Assembly: GCA_027021335.1 (NCBI GenBank) | Contig: JALUUO010000069.1 | Coordinates: 1-37,379 of the forward strand | Length of the DNA stretch: 37,379 bases | Direction: 5' to 3' | Source: Nitrospirota bacterium | GTDB lineage: Bacteria; Nitrospirota; Thermodesulfovibrionia; SZUA-242 | Part shown: positions 8,676 to 16,639 of the stretch, piece by piece | Position numbering within the stretch: position 1 is the first letter of the stretch | Layout: each line of letters starts with the position of its first letter | Position numbers and translations under genes: made by a program | The notes under the pieces: generated by a model | Seen by the model: only the letters and a program-made list of their open reading frames with translations | Told to the model about the DNA's origin: nothing | Databases searched by the model: none

Positions 8676-10275
8676 TGCCTGTATAGCCCCTTAAAATACG
8701 TCCTGGACGAACTTCCGTCAGGGATCCGTTTTTTACAACCTGAAGACCGTTTACAAAAACATGCAGTATCCCGTCGGAAGGTAAAAATGGTTTTTCGAAT
8801 GTCGCCCTGTCTTTAACAGAACCTGGATCAACAATCACAAGATCTGCATATGCACCTTCATAAATACGGCCACGGCCCTGAATACGAAAAACCTCAGCCG
8901 GCAAAGAAGTTATCTTACGTACGGCCTCGGCAAACGGCATAAGCTGAAGATCACGGGAGTAATACCCCAAAAACTTCGGAAAAGTTCCAAAAGCCCTGGG
9001 ATGCGGATGGCCTGACGCTGTAATGCCGTCAAAGCACCTGGCAGATGCATCAGAGCCGACCATTGTATAGTTCTTAGTTAAAATACGCTTCAGGTTTTCC
9101 TGGCTCATACCGAAAAATATGCCTCCGGCACGAAGCCTCTCATCAAGCAAGACTTCAATATAGGCATCAAACGGTTTTTTATTAAGCCTTCTGGAAACAG
9201 CAAGCATGTCAAGACCCTGCATCCAGATGTTTTCATCTCTGCTGACACTGGAAACACGTACATCCTTCCAATAGTCATCACCCATAATCTCAGTGCCCAT
9301 TTCGTTCCTGATACGCTCAACAACAGCATCATTCCGAAGCCTGTCCATCTCGGCCCCGGCGCCTCCCTCGTAAACCCAGGCGGGAAGAAGAGCGTCAAGA
9401 TCCGTGCTGCCGGCCACGTACGGATACCTGTCGCAGGTCACCTTATGCCCTTTGGATATAGAGTTACTCATCAGGCTGAAGATTTTATCGATCTTATTCC
9501 AGTTGGTTCTGCCTGCTGTTTTAAGGTGCGATATATGTACAGGAATAGAGCCCCTTGCCCCGATCTCAAGCGCCTCACTTACAGCCTGCACCACATCATC
9601 GCTTTCACTGCGCATATGAGTCGCATAAATTCCGCCGCTCAAAGCAACCTCTGAAGCCAAGTCCGCAAGTTCGTCCAGGTCAGAGTAGACACCTGGAGGA
9701 TATATAAGACCGGTACTCAGGCCACAAGCTCCCTGAAAAAGAGCGGTTCTAAGAAGACTCTTCATCCGGGCCAACTCGGTTTCCGTTGCCGGCCTGTCGG
9801 CATATCCCACAACAGCGCCTCTTATATTTCCGTGGCCTACAAGTGTCTTAAAGTTAAGCGCAGGAGAGCGTCTTTCCAAGATAGAAAAGTACTCCTCCAG
9901 GCTCTGCCAGCGCTCACGTATGCCGAGCTCTTTTAGATCGTCTTCACGCCTTTCCGCGTAGGCGCCCAAAAGCGGGCCTCCGGAGAGCCCGCAGTTTCCA
10001 TTTATCTCGGTTGTCACACCCTGGAGAATCTTTGCGGCAGCCCTCGGATCGGCAAGCAGCGTAAACTCCGAATGCGCGTGGGTATCTATAAAACCAGGAC
10101 AGACGGCAAGGTTGTTAATATCCAGCACCTGATCAGCCACAGCCTGCTCCAGGTCTCCGATGGCTGCTATCCGGTCCCCGGCCAGACCCATGTCGGCTGT
10201 AAACGGCCGGCTTCCTGTTCCGTCAAAAATACTTCCGTTTCTTATAATAATATCGAATTTCAGAAGACTGCTCAT
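8668..10275 (-). CDS. N-acyl-D-amino-acid deacylase (D-aminoacylase), amidohydrolase family
   Basis: DIIIRNGSIFDGTGSRPF...VCPGFIDTHAHSEFTLL, ATHMRSE, VGSDASA. Confidence 0.93.
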   Translation of the reverse strand: MSSLLKFDIIIRNGSIFDGTGSRPFTADMGLAGDRIAAIGDLEQAVADQVLDINNLAVCPGFIDTHAHSEFTLLADPRAAAKILQGVTTEINGNCGLSGGPLLGAYAERREDDLKELGIRERWQSLEEYFSILERRSPALNFKTLVGHGNIRGAVVGYADRPATETELARMKSLLRTALFQGACGLSTGLIYPPGVYSDLDELADLASEVALSGGIYATHMRSESDDVVQAVSEALEIGARGSIPVHISHLKTAGRTNWNKIDKIFSLMSNSISKGHKVTCDRYPYVAGSTDLDALLPAWVYEGGAGAEMDRLRNDAVVERIRNEMGTEIMGDDYWKDVRVSSVSRDENIWMQGLDMLAVSRRLNKKPFDAYIEVLLDERLRAGGIFFGMSQENLKRILTKNYTMVGSDASARCFDGITASGHPHPRAFGTFPKFLGYYSRDLQLMPFAEAVRKITSLPAEVFRIQGRGRIYEGAYADLVIVDPGSVKDRATFEKPFLPSDGILHVFVNGLQVVKNGSLTEVRPGRILRGYTGNA

Positions 10276-11483
10276 TTAGAAGCGGCCAGACGACGCTGTT
10301 TAAGCCAGAAGCGGGCCGTTTTTGAGGAGCTCAGATAATCCAGTATGCCTGCGGATACGGCTTCAGAAACTTCGGCCCGATATTTTTCGTTCTGGAGTCT
10401 CATCTCATCCTCGGCATTGCTTATAAAGCCCACTTCAAGAAGAACGGCAGGCATCCTTGCACCCACAAGAACATGAAATTTAGCCCACTTGACACCGTGA
10501 TCATAAAGGTTTCCGTAACTCTTCTTTAAAGAGTGTATCGTAGAGTCATGAACAAAATGAGCCAGGCTCATAGACTCCTCTATTTTATGAAACCTGCTTA
10601 GGTCTTTAAGAATTAAATCCAGTTCCGACACACCGGTTGAATCGCTTTTAGATATTTTGTTTTCACGATCAGCAACTTCCTGCCACTCTCTGTTATTGGT
10701 GGCGTTTAAAAACCATGTTTCGATACCACGGAGTTTACGGTTTTTAGCGGCATTTACATGAATGGAGACAAAAAGGTCCGCATCCTCTTTATTGGCGATT
10801 TCCGTACGCCTGGATAAAGGTATGTAGACGTCTTTGTTACGAGTCAGGATAACACTTATACCCTGACGTTCTTCCAGGTTTTTTTTAAGGCGCCTGGCAA
10901 TATCCAAAGCGATGTTTTTTTCCTTCAGGCCGTTCCATCCGGTTGCGCCGGAATCCCTTCCGCCATGCCCGGCGTCAATAACAACTTTTAATACCGACCT
11001 GGGCGGCGGCGCCTTTACCGAAACCGGCAGGAGCTTATTAGGTCGCTTTACAGCAATCCGCTCCGGATTAAGACTTTTTGTTATACCGTAAATATCCACG
11101 ATAAAACGGCCTGGAGCTCCGCTGACCTTGTAATTATCCATGCTTTCAAGATCAAAAACAATGCGTACAACATCTTCCGCATGCTCTCCGATACGGATAG
11201 ATTGCAGGATTCCGTCGTTGACAACCGATATAGGTTTTATTGAATCAGATAAACCGGTTGAGGGAAGATCAAAGAAAAGCCTGTTAGGGTTTCTCAGCTT
11301 GTGAGCTGAATAGCTCAGATCGCCTTCAAAAGTGACTTCAACCCGAGTAAAAAAAACCTCGGACGTATACTTTACTGTTTTTATAAAAGCCTTAGGTTTT
11401 TCTTCTCTTTCTTTTGCCGAAATTAATTGTGCAGGTAAAAGAAAAATTATAAGCCCCAGAATCAAACGCATTAACATAATCAT
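10272..11483 (-). CDS. N-acetylmuramoyl-L-alanine amidase (AmiC-like, AMIN + Amidase_3)
   Basis: AMIN-like N-terminus; VVIDAGHGGRDSGATGWNGLKEKNIALDIARRL, FVSIHVNAAKNRKLRGIETWFLN, LLEVGFISNAEDE. Confidence 0.95.
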   Translation of the reverse strand: MIMLMRLILGLIIFLLPAQLISAKEREEKPKAFIKTVKYTSEVFFTRVEVTFEGDLSYSAHKLRNPNRLFFDLPSTGLSDSIKPISVVNDGILQSIRIGEHAEDVVRIVFDLESMDNYKVSGAPGRFIVDIYGITKSLNPERIAVKRPNKLLPVSVKAPPPRSVLKVVIDAGHGGRDSGATGWNGLKEKNIALDIARRLKKNLEERQGISVILTRNKDVYIPLSRRTEIANKEDADLFVSIHVNAAKNRKLRGIETWFLNATNNREWQEVADRENKISKSDSTGVSELDLILKDLSRFHKIEESMSLAHFVHDSTIHSLKKSYGNLYDHGVKWAKFHVLVGARMPAVLLEVGFISNAEDEMRLQNEKYRAEVSEAVSAGILDYLSSSKTARFWLKQRRLAASK

Positions 11484-11532
11484 GTTTTCTATACTATCAG
11501 CCTTATTTTGTCAACAAAAACACAGTTTTTAC

Positions 11533-12312
11533 TCAGGTCACCCCCGGCTCTTGATCCCTGACTTTTGAATCTCTCAAGTATTGGGCATTTGAAAAGCAGC
11601 GCAAGTGACCGTCATCGTAAAAAACCCTGAACGTCCCGCTTACCAAAAAATCCTTAAGGCAATCAGCCACACTAAAAAGAGTTAAAGGATGATTCACAGC
11701 CTCAAGCTGCCTGGCAAAGCGTTCGTAAAACAACCTGCCCTGGCCGTCCGGGCGGACAGGACGGTAAATATATATGAAGTCGAAATCCGCCGGAGAAACA
11801 TCCATTATGTTTTTCCTGATCCACTCAACCCTGTCGCCTGGAATCTCCATCATTGCTTGCAGCTTCCGGCCTTTTTCCATCATGTAGCTGCCGAGTTCTA
11901 TCTGGACAACCTTGCAGGGCCGGTACAGATACTGAAGCAAAAGGCCCTGAAGACCGTTGCCTGCGCCATAATCCGCAAGCCTTGTCTTACTTGTAATATA
12001 ACTTCCCGCCATAAGAAGCGGTGTAAGTCCTCCGGCATAACACCAGTAACCATCCATTTTTTTAAGCTCTTTAAGCTCCGAGCCGGAATACCTGACATCC
12101 TTTTCATGTATCCGGCAGTAAATCCGGGTAAGCCGCTCTTCCAGGCCGTCGAGATCGTTTCTATCTTTAAATCGGTCTACACCAGAAAAAAGTGAAGACA
12201 CCCTGGGGTAGGAGTCAAGAAAATCCTTATTTTCCGCCAGGCGGATGAACAGCTCCATGAGAGCAGCAAGGTGTTTGTGTTTGCAATCTTTATAGCTTAT
12301 ATCTGTTGTCAT
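11533..12312 (-). CDS. Putative SAM-dependent methyltransferase-like protein
   Basis: Rossmann-like motif LADYGAGNGLQGLLLQYLYRPCKVVQIELGSYMMEKGRKL followed by DFDFIYIYRPV; weak family match. Confidence 0.6.
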   Translation of the reverse strand: MTTDISYKDCKHKHLAALMELFIRLAENKDFLDSYPRVSSLFSGVDRFKDRNDLDGLEERLTRIYCRIHEKDVRYSGSELKELKKMDGYWCYAGGLTPLLMAGSYITSKTRLADYGAGNGLQGLLLQYLYRPCKVVQIELGSYMMEKGRKLQAMMEIPGDRVEWIRKNIMDVSPADFDFIYIYRPVRPDGQGRLFYERFARQLEAVNHPLTLFSVADCLKDFLVSGTFRVFYDDGHLRCFSNAQYLRDSKVRDQEPGVT

Positions 12313-12357
12313 AAGAGCAATTTGTTATAATAACCGAAACTCACGAGGTAAAACGCG

Positions 12358-13158
12358 ATGCAGAATAAACCGTTAGACTTAAGAGATATGGTTCGCAAAG
12401 ATTACGCTGCCGTTGCCCAAGGGCTGGATAGCTGCTGTCTGCCATCCAGTTGCTGCGGCGCTGAGGCTGATATGGAAAGCCTGCTGGAAACCGGCAAACA
12501 TCTTGGATACAGCGAGGAGGAGCTTAAACTTGGCCTGGGTGAGGCGAACCTCGGCCTGGGTTGCGGAAATCCGCAGGCAATAGCCGAGATTAAACCTGGT
12601 GAGGTTGTTCTTGATCTTGGAAGCGGTGCCGGGTTTGATGCCTTTCTGGCCGCAATGGCTGCTGGAAATTCCGGCCGTGTAATCGGGATCGATATGACGC
12701 CAGAGATGTTAAGTAAGGCAAGAAGCAATGCCGAAAATCTGAATGTCCCGAATGTTGAGTTTAGACTTGGAGAAATCGAGCACCTGCCGGTTGCCGATAA
12801 TTCGGTTGACGTGATCATCTCAAACTGCGTAATCAATCTTTCTACCGACAAGCAGGCGGTTTTCAATGATTCCTACAGAGCGCTTAAGCCTGGAGGCAGG
12901 CTTGCCATCTCAGATATTTTAAGAGGCGGGGAGCTTCCTCAGGAAATTAAAGCGGATCCGGCTGCCTACAGCGGTTGAATAACCGGAGCGGTCTCCGTGG
13001 AGACCATGAGGCAGTACTTGGAAACAGCAGGATTTGAAAATATTATATTTATCAACAAGAAAAACAGTGACGAAATAATCAAGAACTGGAACTTTGGTGA
13101 AGGTGTGGAAAACGCAGTGTTTTCAGCCTATATAAAAGCGGTCAAGCCATATAATTAA
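12358..13158 (+). CDS. arsM: ArsM-like arsenite/SAM methyltransferase, predicted selenoprotein (UGA at 12976..12978 read as Sec)
   Basis: GLDSCCLPSSCCG; LGLGCGNPQAIAEIKPGEVVLDLGSGAGFDAFLAA; VISNCVINLSTDK; ADPAAYSG-[TGA]-ITGAVSVETMRQYLETAGFENIIFINKKNSDEIIKNWNFGEGVENAVFSAYIKAVKPYN-TAA. ArsM homologs have Cys at the UGA position. Confidence 0.87.
12990..13005 (+). promoter_or_regulatory. Candidate bacterial SECIS element of the ArsM-like selenoprotein
   Basis: GGUCUC-CGUG-GAGACC: perfect 6-bp stem, 4-nt loop with G at position 2; 17 nt between UGA and loop. Confidence 0.68.
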
Positions 13159-13173
13159 CCTGCCCTTGACTCA

Positions 13174-13968
13174 TCACTGCTTTGGCGGCCTAAGCGGTTT
13201 GCCGTCCTTGTACCAGCTCTCCTGGATAATTTCTCCGTGTTTGTTCCACTGTGTGAATTTACCGTCAAGACGTCCGTTTACGTAACTTCGTTCCATGCTT
13301 TTCTTACCGTTTGAATGCCAGGTGATCCATAGACCATCAAGAACGTCATTTTTGTAGTGCTGCTGCTTCCATTTCTTTCCATCACGACTCCAGAAAGTCC
13401 AGGTGCCTTCTTTTTTTCCGTCTTTAAAGAACAATTCCTCTCTTTTAAAACCGTTGTCATACCAGTAGGTCCAGCGTCCTACCTTGACATCTTCTTTGCC
13501 TTCCTCAGGCCTGTATATCCAACCCTGCTCTTTAAGTCTTCCGTTTGAGTCGCCGACCTCGACTTTTTCACCGCAGAACAACTCGAAACATTTACGCATA
13601 ATAGGGCTCTCATCAATAAAACGCGGCTCAGACATTGAAAAATCTTTTTTGTAAGTCCGTTTGTCTTCGTATATCATTGCACGCTCTTTACGAAACTCAA
13701 AGTACCTGCAAAACATCCGGTACCGGACAGAGGTAAGCTTGCCGGAATCATGCTCTGTTTTGAGCCAGAACGAAACAGTATCTTTACCATGTTCTATCTG
13801 GTCAATGTTTATAAAGTATTTTGCAGAATCGTCATATGCAACAAGCTTCCACCTGAAAGATGATGCGTTGGAGAGGGATACAAAGAGAAGCAGCAGATAA
13901 AATAGGGACAATACCGCAATAACCCTAAGGCGAAAGCGGAAAAAGCGGGAAAGACATATTGAAAACAT
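13174..13968 (-). CDS. Secreted/anchored MORN-variant (YwqK-like) repeat protein
   Basis: N-terminal hydrophobic segment; repeats GRWTYWYDNGFKREELFFKDGKKEGTWTFWSRDGKKWKQQHYKNDVLDGLWITWHSNGKKSMERSYVNGRLDGKFTQWNKHGEI. Confidence 0.8.
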   Translation of the reverse strand: MFSICLSRFFRFRLRVIAVLSLFYLLLLFVSLSNASSFRWKLVAYDDSAKYFINIDQIEHGKDTVSFWLKTEHDSGKLTSVRYRMFCRYFEFRKERAMIYEDKRTYKKDFSMSEPRFIDESPIMRKCFELFCGEKVEVGDSNGRLKEQGWIYRPEEGKEDVKVGRWTYWYDNGFKREELFFKDGKKEGTWTFWSRDGKKWKQQHYKNDVLDGLWITWHSNGKKSMERSYVNGRLDGKFTQWNKHGEIIQESWYKDGKPLRPPKQ

Positions 13969-13977
13969 CTGAGACTG

Positions 13978-15072
13978 CTACCCGAGAAGTTCGGCCTCTA
14001 CAAGTATATCAGCCCCCGTATGCGTAACGGACATTGATCCCAGCCTGGCGGCTTCCTCAAGAAGGTTTATACCCGGACCGCCTACAGAGGGTATCGCGTT
14101 TCGTCCCCCGATTATTTTCGGAGCAATAAAGAACATCACCCTGTTTATCACCCCGGCCCTAAGCACTGCTGCATTGATACCGGAACCGCCTTCGATTAAT
14201 ACCGAACTTACACCTCTTTTGCCTATCTCGCGCATAAGCTCCTTCATGTCGAGCTTGCCGTTTTTACCTCCGACATAAAGGATTTCGGCCGCTTTTTGAA
14301 GTACCGGGCTTACAGGTCCACGTTTTGGAGACTTTACCGTAGCTATCCAGGTAGGCGCAAGGCCGTCCGTAAGAACCTTGCTGTTGGAGGAAATTTCGAG
14401 TTTACCATCCACTATTATGCGAATAGGGTTTTTTCCGGACCGAATCCGGGCGGTCAAGGAGGGGTCATCAGCTTTTACCGTACCGGCACCCACCAATACA
14501 GCCTGATTTTCTGACCGCAACCGGTGAACCATCCGGCGTGATACCGGTCCTGTAATCCACTTGGACCGGCCGTTTGCCGTAGCTATTTTTCCGTCAAGAC
14601 TTTGAGCCACCTTCAAGGTAACATATGGTAGTCCGGTGGTAATAAAGCGGATAAAAACCCTGTTTAAATCCAGCGCTTCCTGCCGCAGGACTCCGGATAT
14701 GACATCTATTCCTGCCGCACGAAGCTTACGAAACCCACGGCCCGAGACCTTGGGGTTCGGGTCTTTCATAGCGGCCACAACCCTTTTTACTCCCGCCCGG
14801 ATAATGCCATCGGTGCAGGGCAGTGTTTTTTTATCCGTATGACAGCAGGGTTCGAGGTTTACGTAAAGCGTCGTCCCTTTCGCCCTGGCGCCGGCACGAG
14901 CAAGGGCAACAGCTTCTGCGTGAGGGGTTCCGGCTTTTTTATGATACCCTTCCGCAACCACCTCTGCGCCCTTAACCAGCAGGGCGCCAACCATTGGATT
15001 CGGGCTGGTTTTCCCTCTGGCTTTATCCGCAAGCGCAAGCGCGCGCTGCATATAGCGCTCGTGTATGCTCAT
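13978..15072 (-). CDS. ribD: Bifunctional pyrimidine deaminase/reductase RibD
   Basis: MQRALALADKARGKTSPNPMVGALLV, HAEAVAL, NLEPCCH; reductase domain SLDGKIAT. Confidence 0.98.
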   Translation of the reverse strand: MSIHERYMQRALALADKARGKTSPNPMVGALLVKGAEVVAEGYHKKAGTPHAEAVALARAGARAKGTTLYVNLEPCCHTDKKTLPCTDGIIRAGVKRVVAAMKDPNPKVSGRGFRKLRAAGIDVISGVLRQEALDLNRVFIRFITTGLPYVTLKVAQSLDGKIATANGRSKWITGPVSRRMVHRLRSENQAVLVGAGTVKADDPSLTARIRSGKNPIRIIVDGKLEISSNSKVLTDGLAPTWIATVKSPKRGPVSPVLQKAAEILYVGGKNGKLDMKELMREIGKRGVSSVLIEGGSGINAAVLRAGVINRVMFFIAPKIIGGRNAIPSVGGPGINLLEEAARLGSMSVTHTGADILVEAELLG

Positions 15073-15137
15073 AACAAAAAACGTAAGGTTAAACAGATAA
15101 CGCGGTCGGGGCGCAGTCCTCTGTGTGTGAGTGCCCC

Positions 15138-15410
15138 CTACTGTATTGCTTCTTTAAAAGCCTTGCCTGGTGTAAATTTCGGGGCCTTTGACGCCTTGAT
15201 ATCGATTTCCTCGCCGGTCTGTGGATTTCGACCTTTTCTGGCAGCTCTTTTTGATACCGAAAACGTGCCAAATCCTATCAGGGTCACCTTTTCATCTTTC
15301 TTAAGCGCCTCCCCCAGACCTTCGGTCATTGAGTCTAAAGCCTTGCCGGCCGCCGCCTTTGTAATATCTGCATCCGCAGCCATCTTTTCAATAAGTTCTG
15401 CTTTTGTCAT
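15138..15410 (-). CDS. HU/IHF-family DNA-binding protein
   Basis: MTKAELIEKMAADADITKAAAGKALD...VTLIGFGTFSVSKRAARKGRNPQTGEEIDIKASKAPKFTPGKAFKEAI. Confidence 0.97.
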   Translation of the reverse strand: MTKAELIEKMAADADITKAAAGKALDSMTEGLGEALKKDEKVTLIGFGTFSVSKRAARKGRNPQTGEEIDIKASKAPKFTPGKAFKEAIQ

Positions 15411-15552
15411 AGAATTAATCCTCCTTTTTTATGAAATATTGTTCATCAAAGTTATTCGAAAGCTTACTGCGCCATTAATTAAATCGTTAGCCTGAATTAG
15501 AAGAACGTTAGCATTAAGCCCAAATCATGTCAAGATTTTTCTTGCCGCCGGT

Positions 15553-15581
15553 TTGACAAAAAAATATTATTTCCCTATGCT
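15553..15581 (+). promoter_or_regulatory. Sigma70-type promoter TTGACA-N17-TATGCT
   Basis: TTGACA 15553..15558, spacer exactly 17 nt, TATGCT 15576..15581. Confidence 0.65.
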
Positions 15582-15588
15582 AAGCCTG

Positions 15589-16503
15589 ATGAAAAACCTG
15601 AAATTCGATAGGCCGATAGCGTTCTTCGACCTGGAAACTACAGGTGTTGATCCGCTCACCGATCGCATCGTCGAAATAGCCATAGTAAAAATATCTCCTG
15701 ACGGCAGCCGCAACACTTTGTCGTTACGTCTGAATCCCCAGATTCCAATCCCGGCAGTTGCCAGCAAAATACATGGCATTACGGATGAAGATGTAAAAGG
15801 TAAACCTGCATTTCGTGAAGAAGCCCACAACATAGCATCCTTTCTTGAAGGCTGCGACCTGGGTGGATTCAATATCATTAGGTTTGATGTTCCTATGCTT
15901 ATCGAGGAGTTTAAACGCGCCGGAATCGCCTTTCCTATTGAAAACGTATCCCTGGTTGACGCACAGGTTATTTTTCACAAAAAAGAGCCGCGGACCCTTG
16001 AAGCGGCTCTTCGCTACTACTGCAATAAAAGCCACGATAATGCCCACGCAGCACTTGCAGACGTTGAGGCAACTATAGATATTCTAAAGGCACAACTGGA
16101 CCGCTACAGTGATATTCCAGAAACCGTTGAAGACCTGCACAAGTACTGCGACCAGAAAAACCCTTTGTTTGTCGACAGGTTCGGCAAAATGATCTGGTGT
16201 GACGGCGAAGCGTGTCTGAACTTCGGCCCCCATAAGAGTAAGCCGCTAAGGGAAGTTGTTGAACGCGACAGTGGCTTTCTAGACTGGATGCTCAGGAAAG
16301 ACTTCTCCTCCGAGGTTAAGGAGATAATTTCCAACGCGATGGCCGGAACCTTCCCTTCACCGCCACCTGATGAAACAAAGCCCCCTGAACAGGGAACTCC
16401 TGAACAGGTAATCCCTGAGCAGGTGACTCCTGAACCTGTGGACAGAAAAAAGCAGGATAGCAGCATTACCGGCAGCGATAAACGACAGCCGTCGCTGTGG
16501 TAG
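15589..16503 (+). CDS. DEDDh 3'-5' exonuclease (DnaQ/epsilon-like) with Pro/Glu-rich C-terminal tail
   Basis: IAFFDLETTGVDPLTDRIVEIAIVKI, HGITDEDVKG, HNAHAALADVEAT; start moved to ATG 15589 (MKNLKFDRP) because the track start TTG 15553 coincides with a -35 box. Confidence 0.9.
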   Translation: MKNLKFDRPIAFFDLETTGVDPLTDRIVEIAIVKISPDGSRNTLSLRLNPQIPIPAVASKIHGITDEDVKGKPAFREEAHNIASFLEGCDLGGFNIIRFDVPMLIEEFKRAGIAFPIENVSLVDAQVIFHKKEPRTLEAALRYYCNKSHDNAHAALADVEATIDILKAQLDRYSDIPETVEDLHKYCDQKNPLFVDRFGKMIWCDGEACLNFGPHKSKPLREVVERDSGFLDWMLRKDFSSEVKEIISNAMAGTFPSPPPDETKPPEQGTPEQVIPEQVTPEPVDRKKQDSSITGSDKRQPSLW

Positions 16504-16639
16504 CGATCTTCAGAAGGCGCAAAAAACAGGCTTTGTTGAATATTTAGAGTTTTTGATTTTTGTCTTTTATGTTCAGGATGTCGGAGTGTTATTATCTATG
16601 CAGAAAGAGGTATGCAGGATCAACAATGCCAAAAAATAT

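Noticed and set aside
12976-12978. TGA as a true stop (truncated arsM pseudogene)
   Set aside because: Reading frame, family sequence and C-terminus continue perfectly after it; the TGA sits on a conserved Cys codon position and is followed by a SECIS-like stem-loop. Sequencing error still cannot be excluded without reads.
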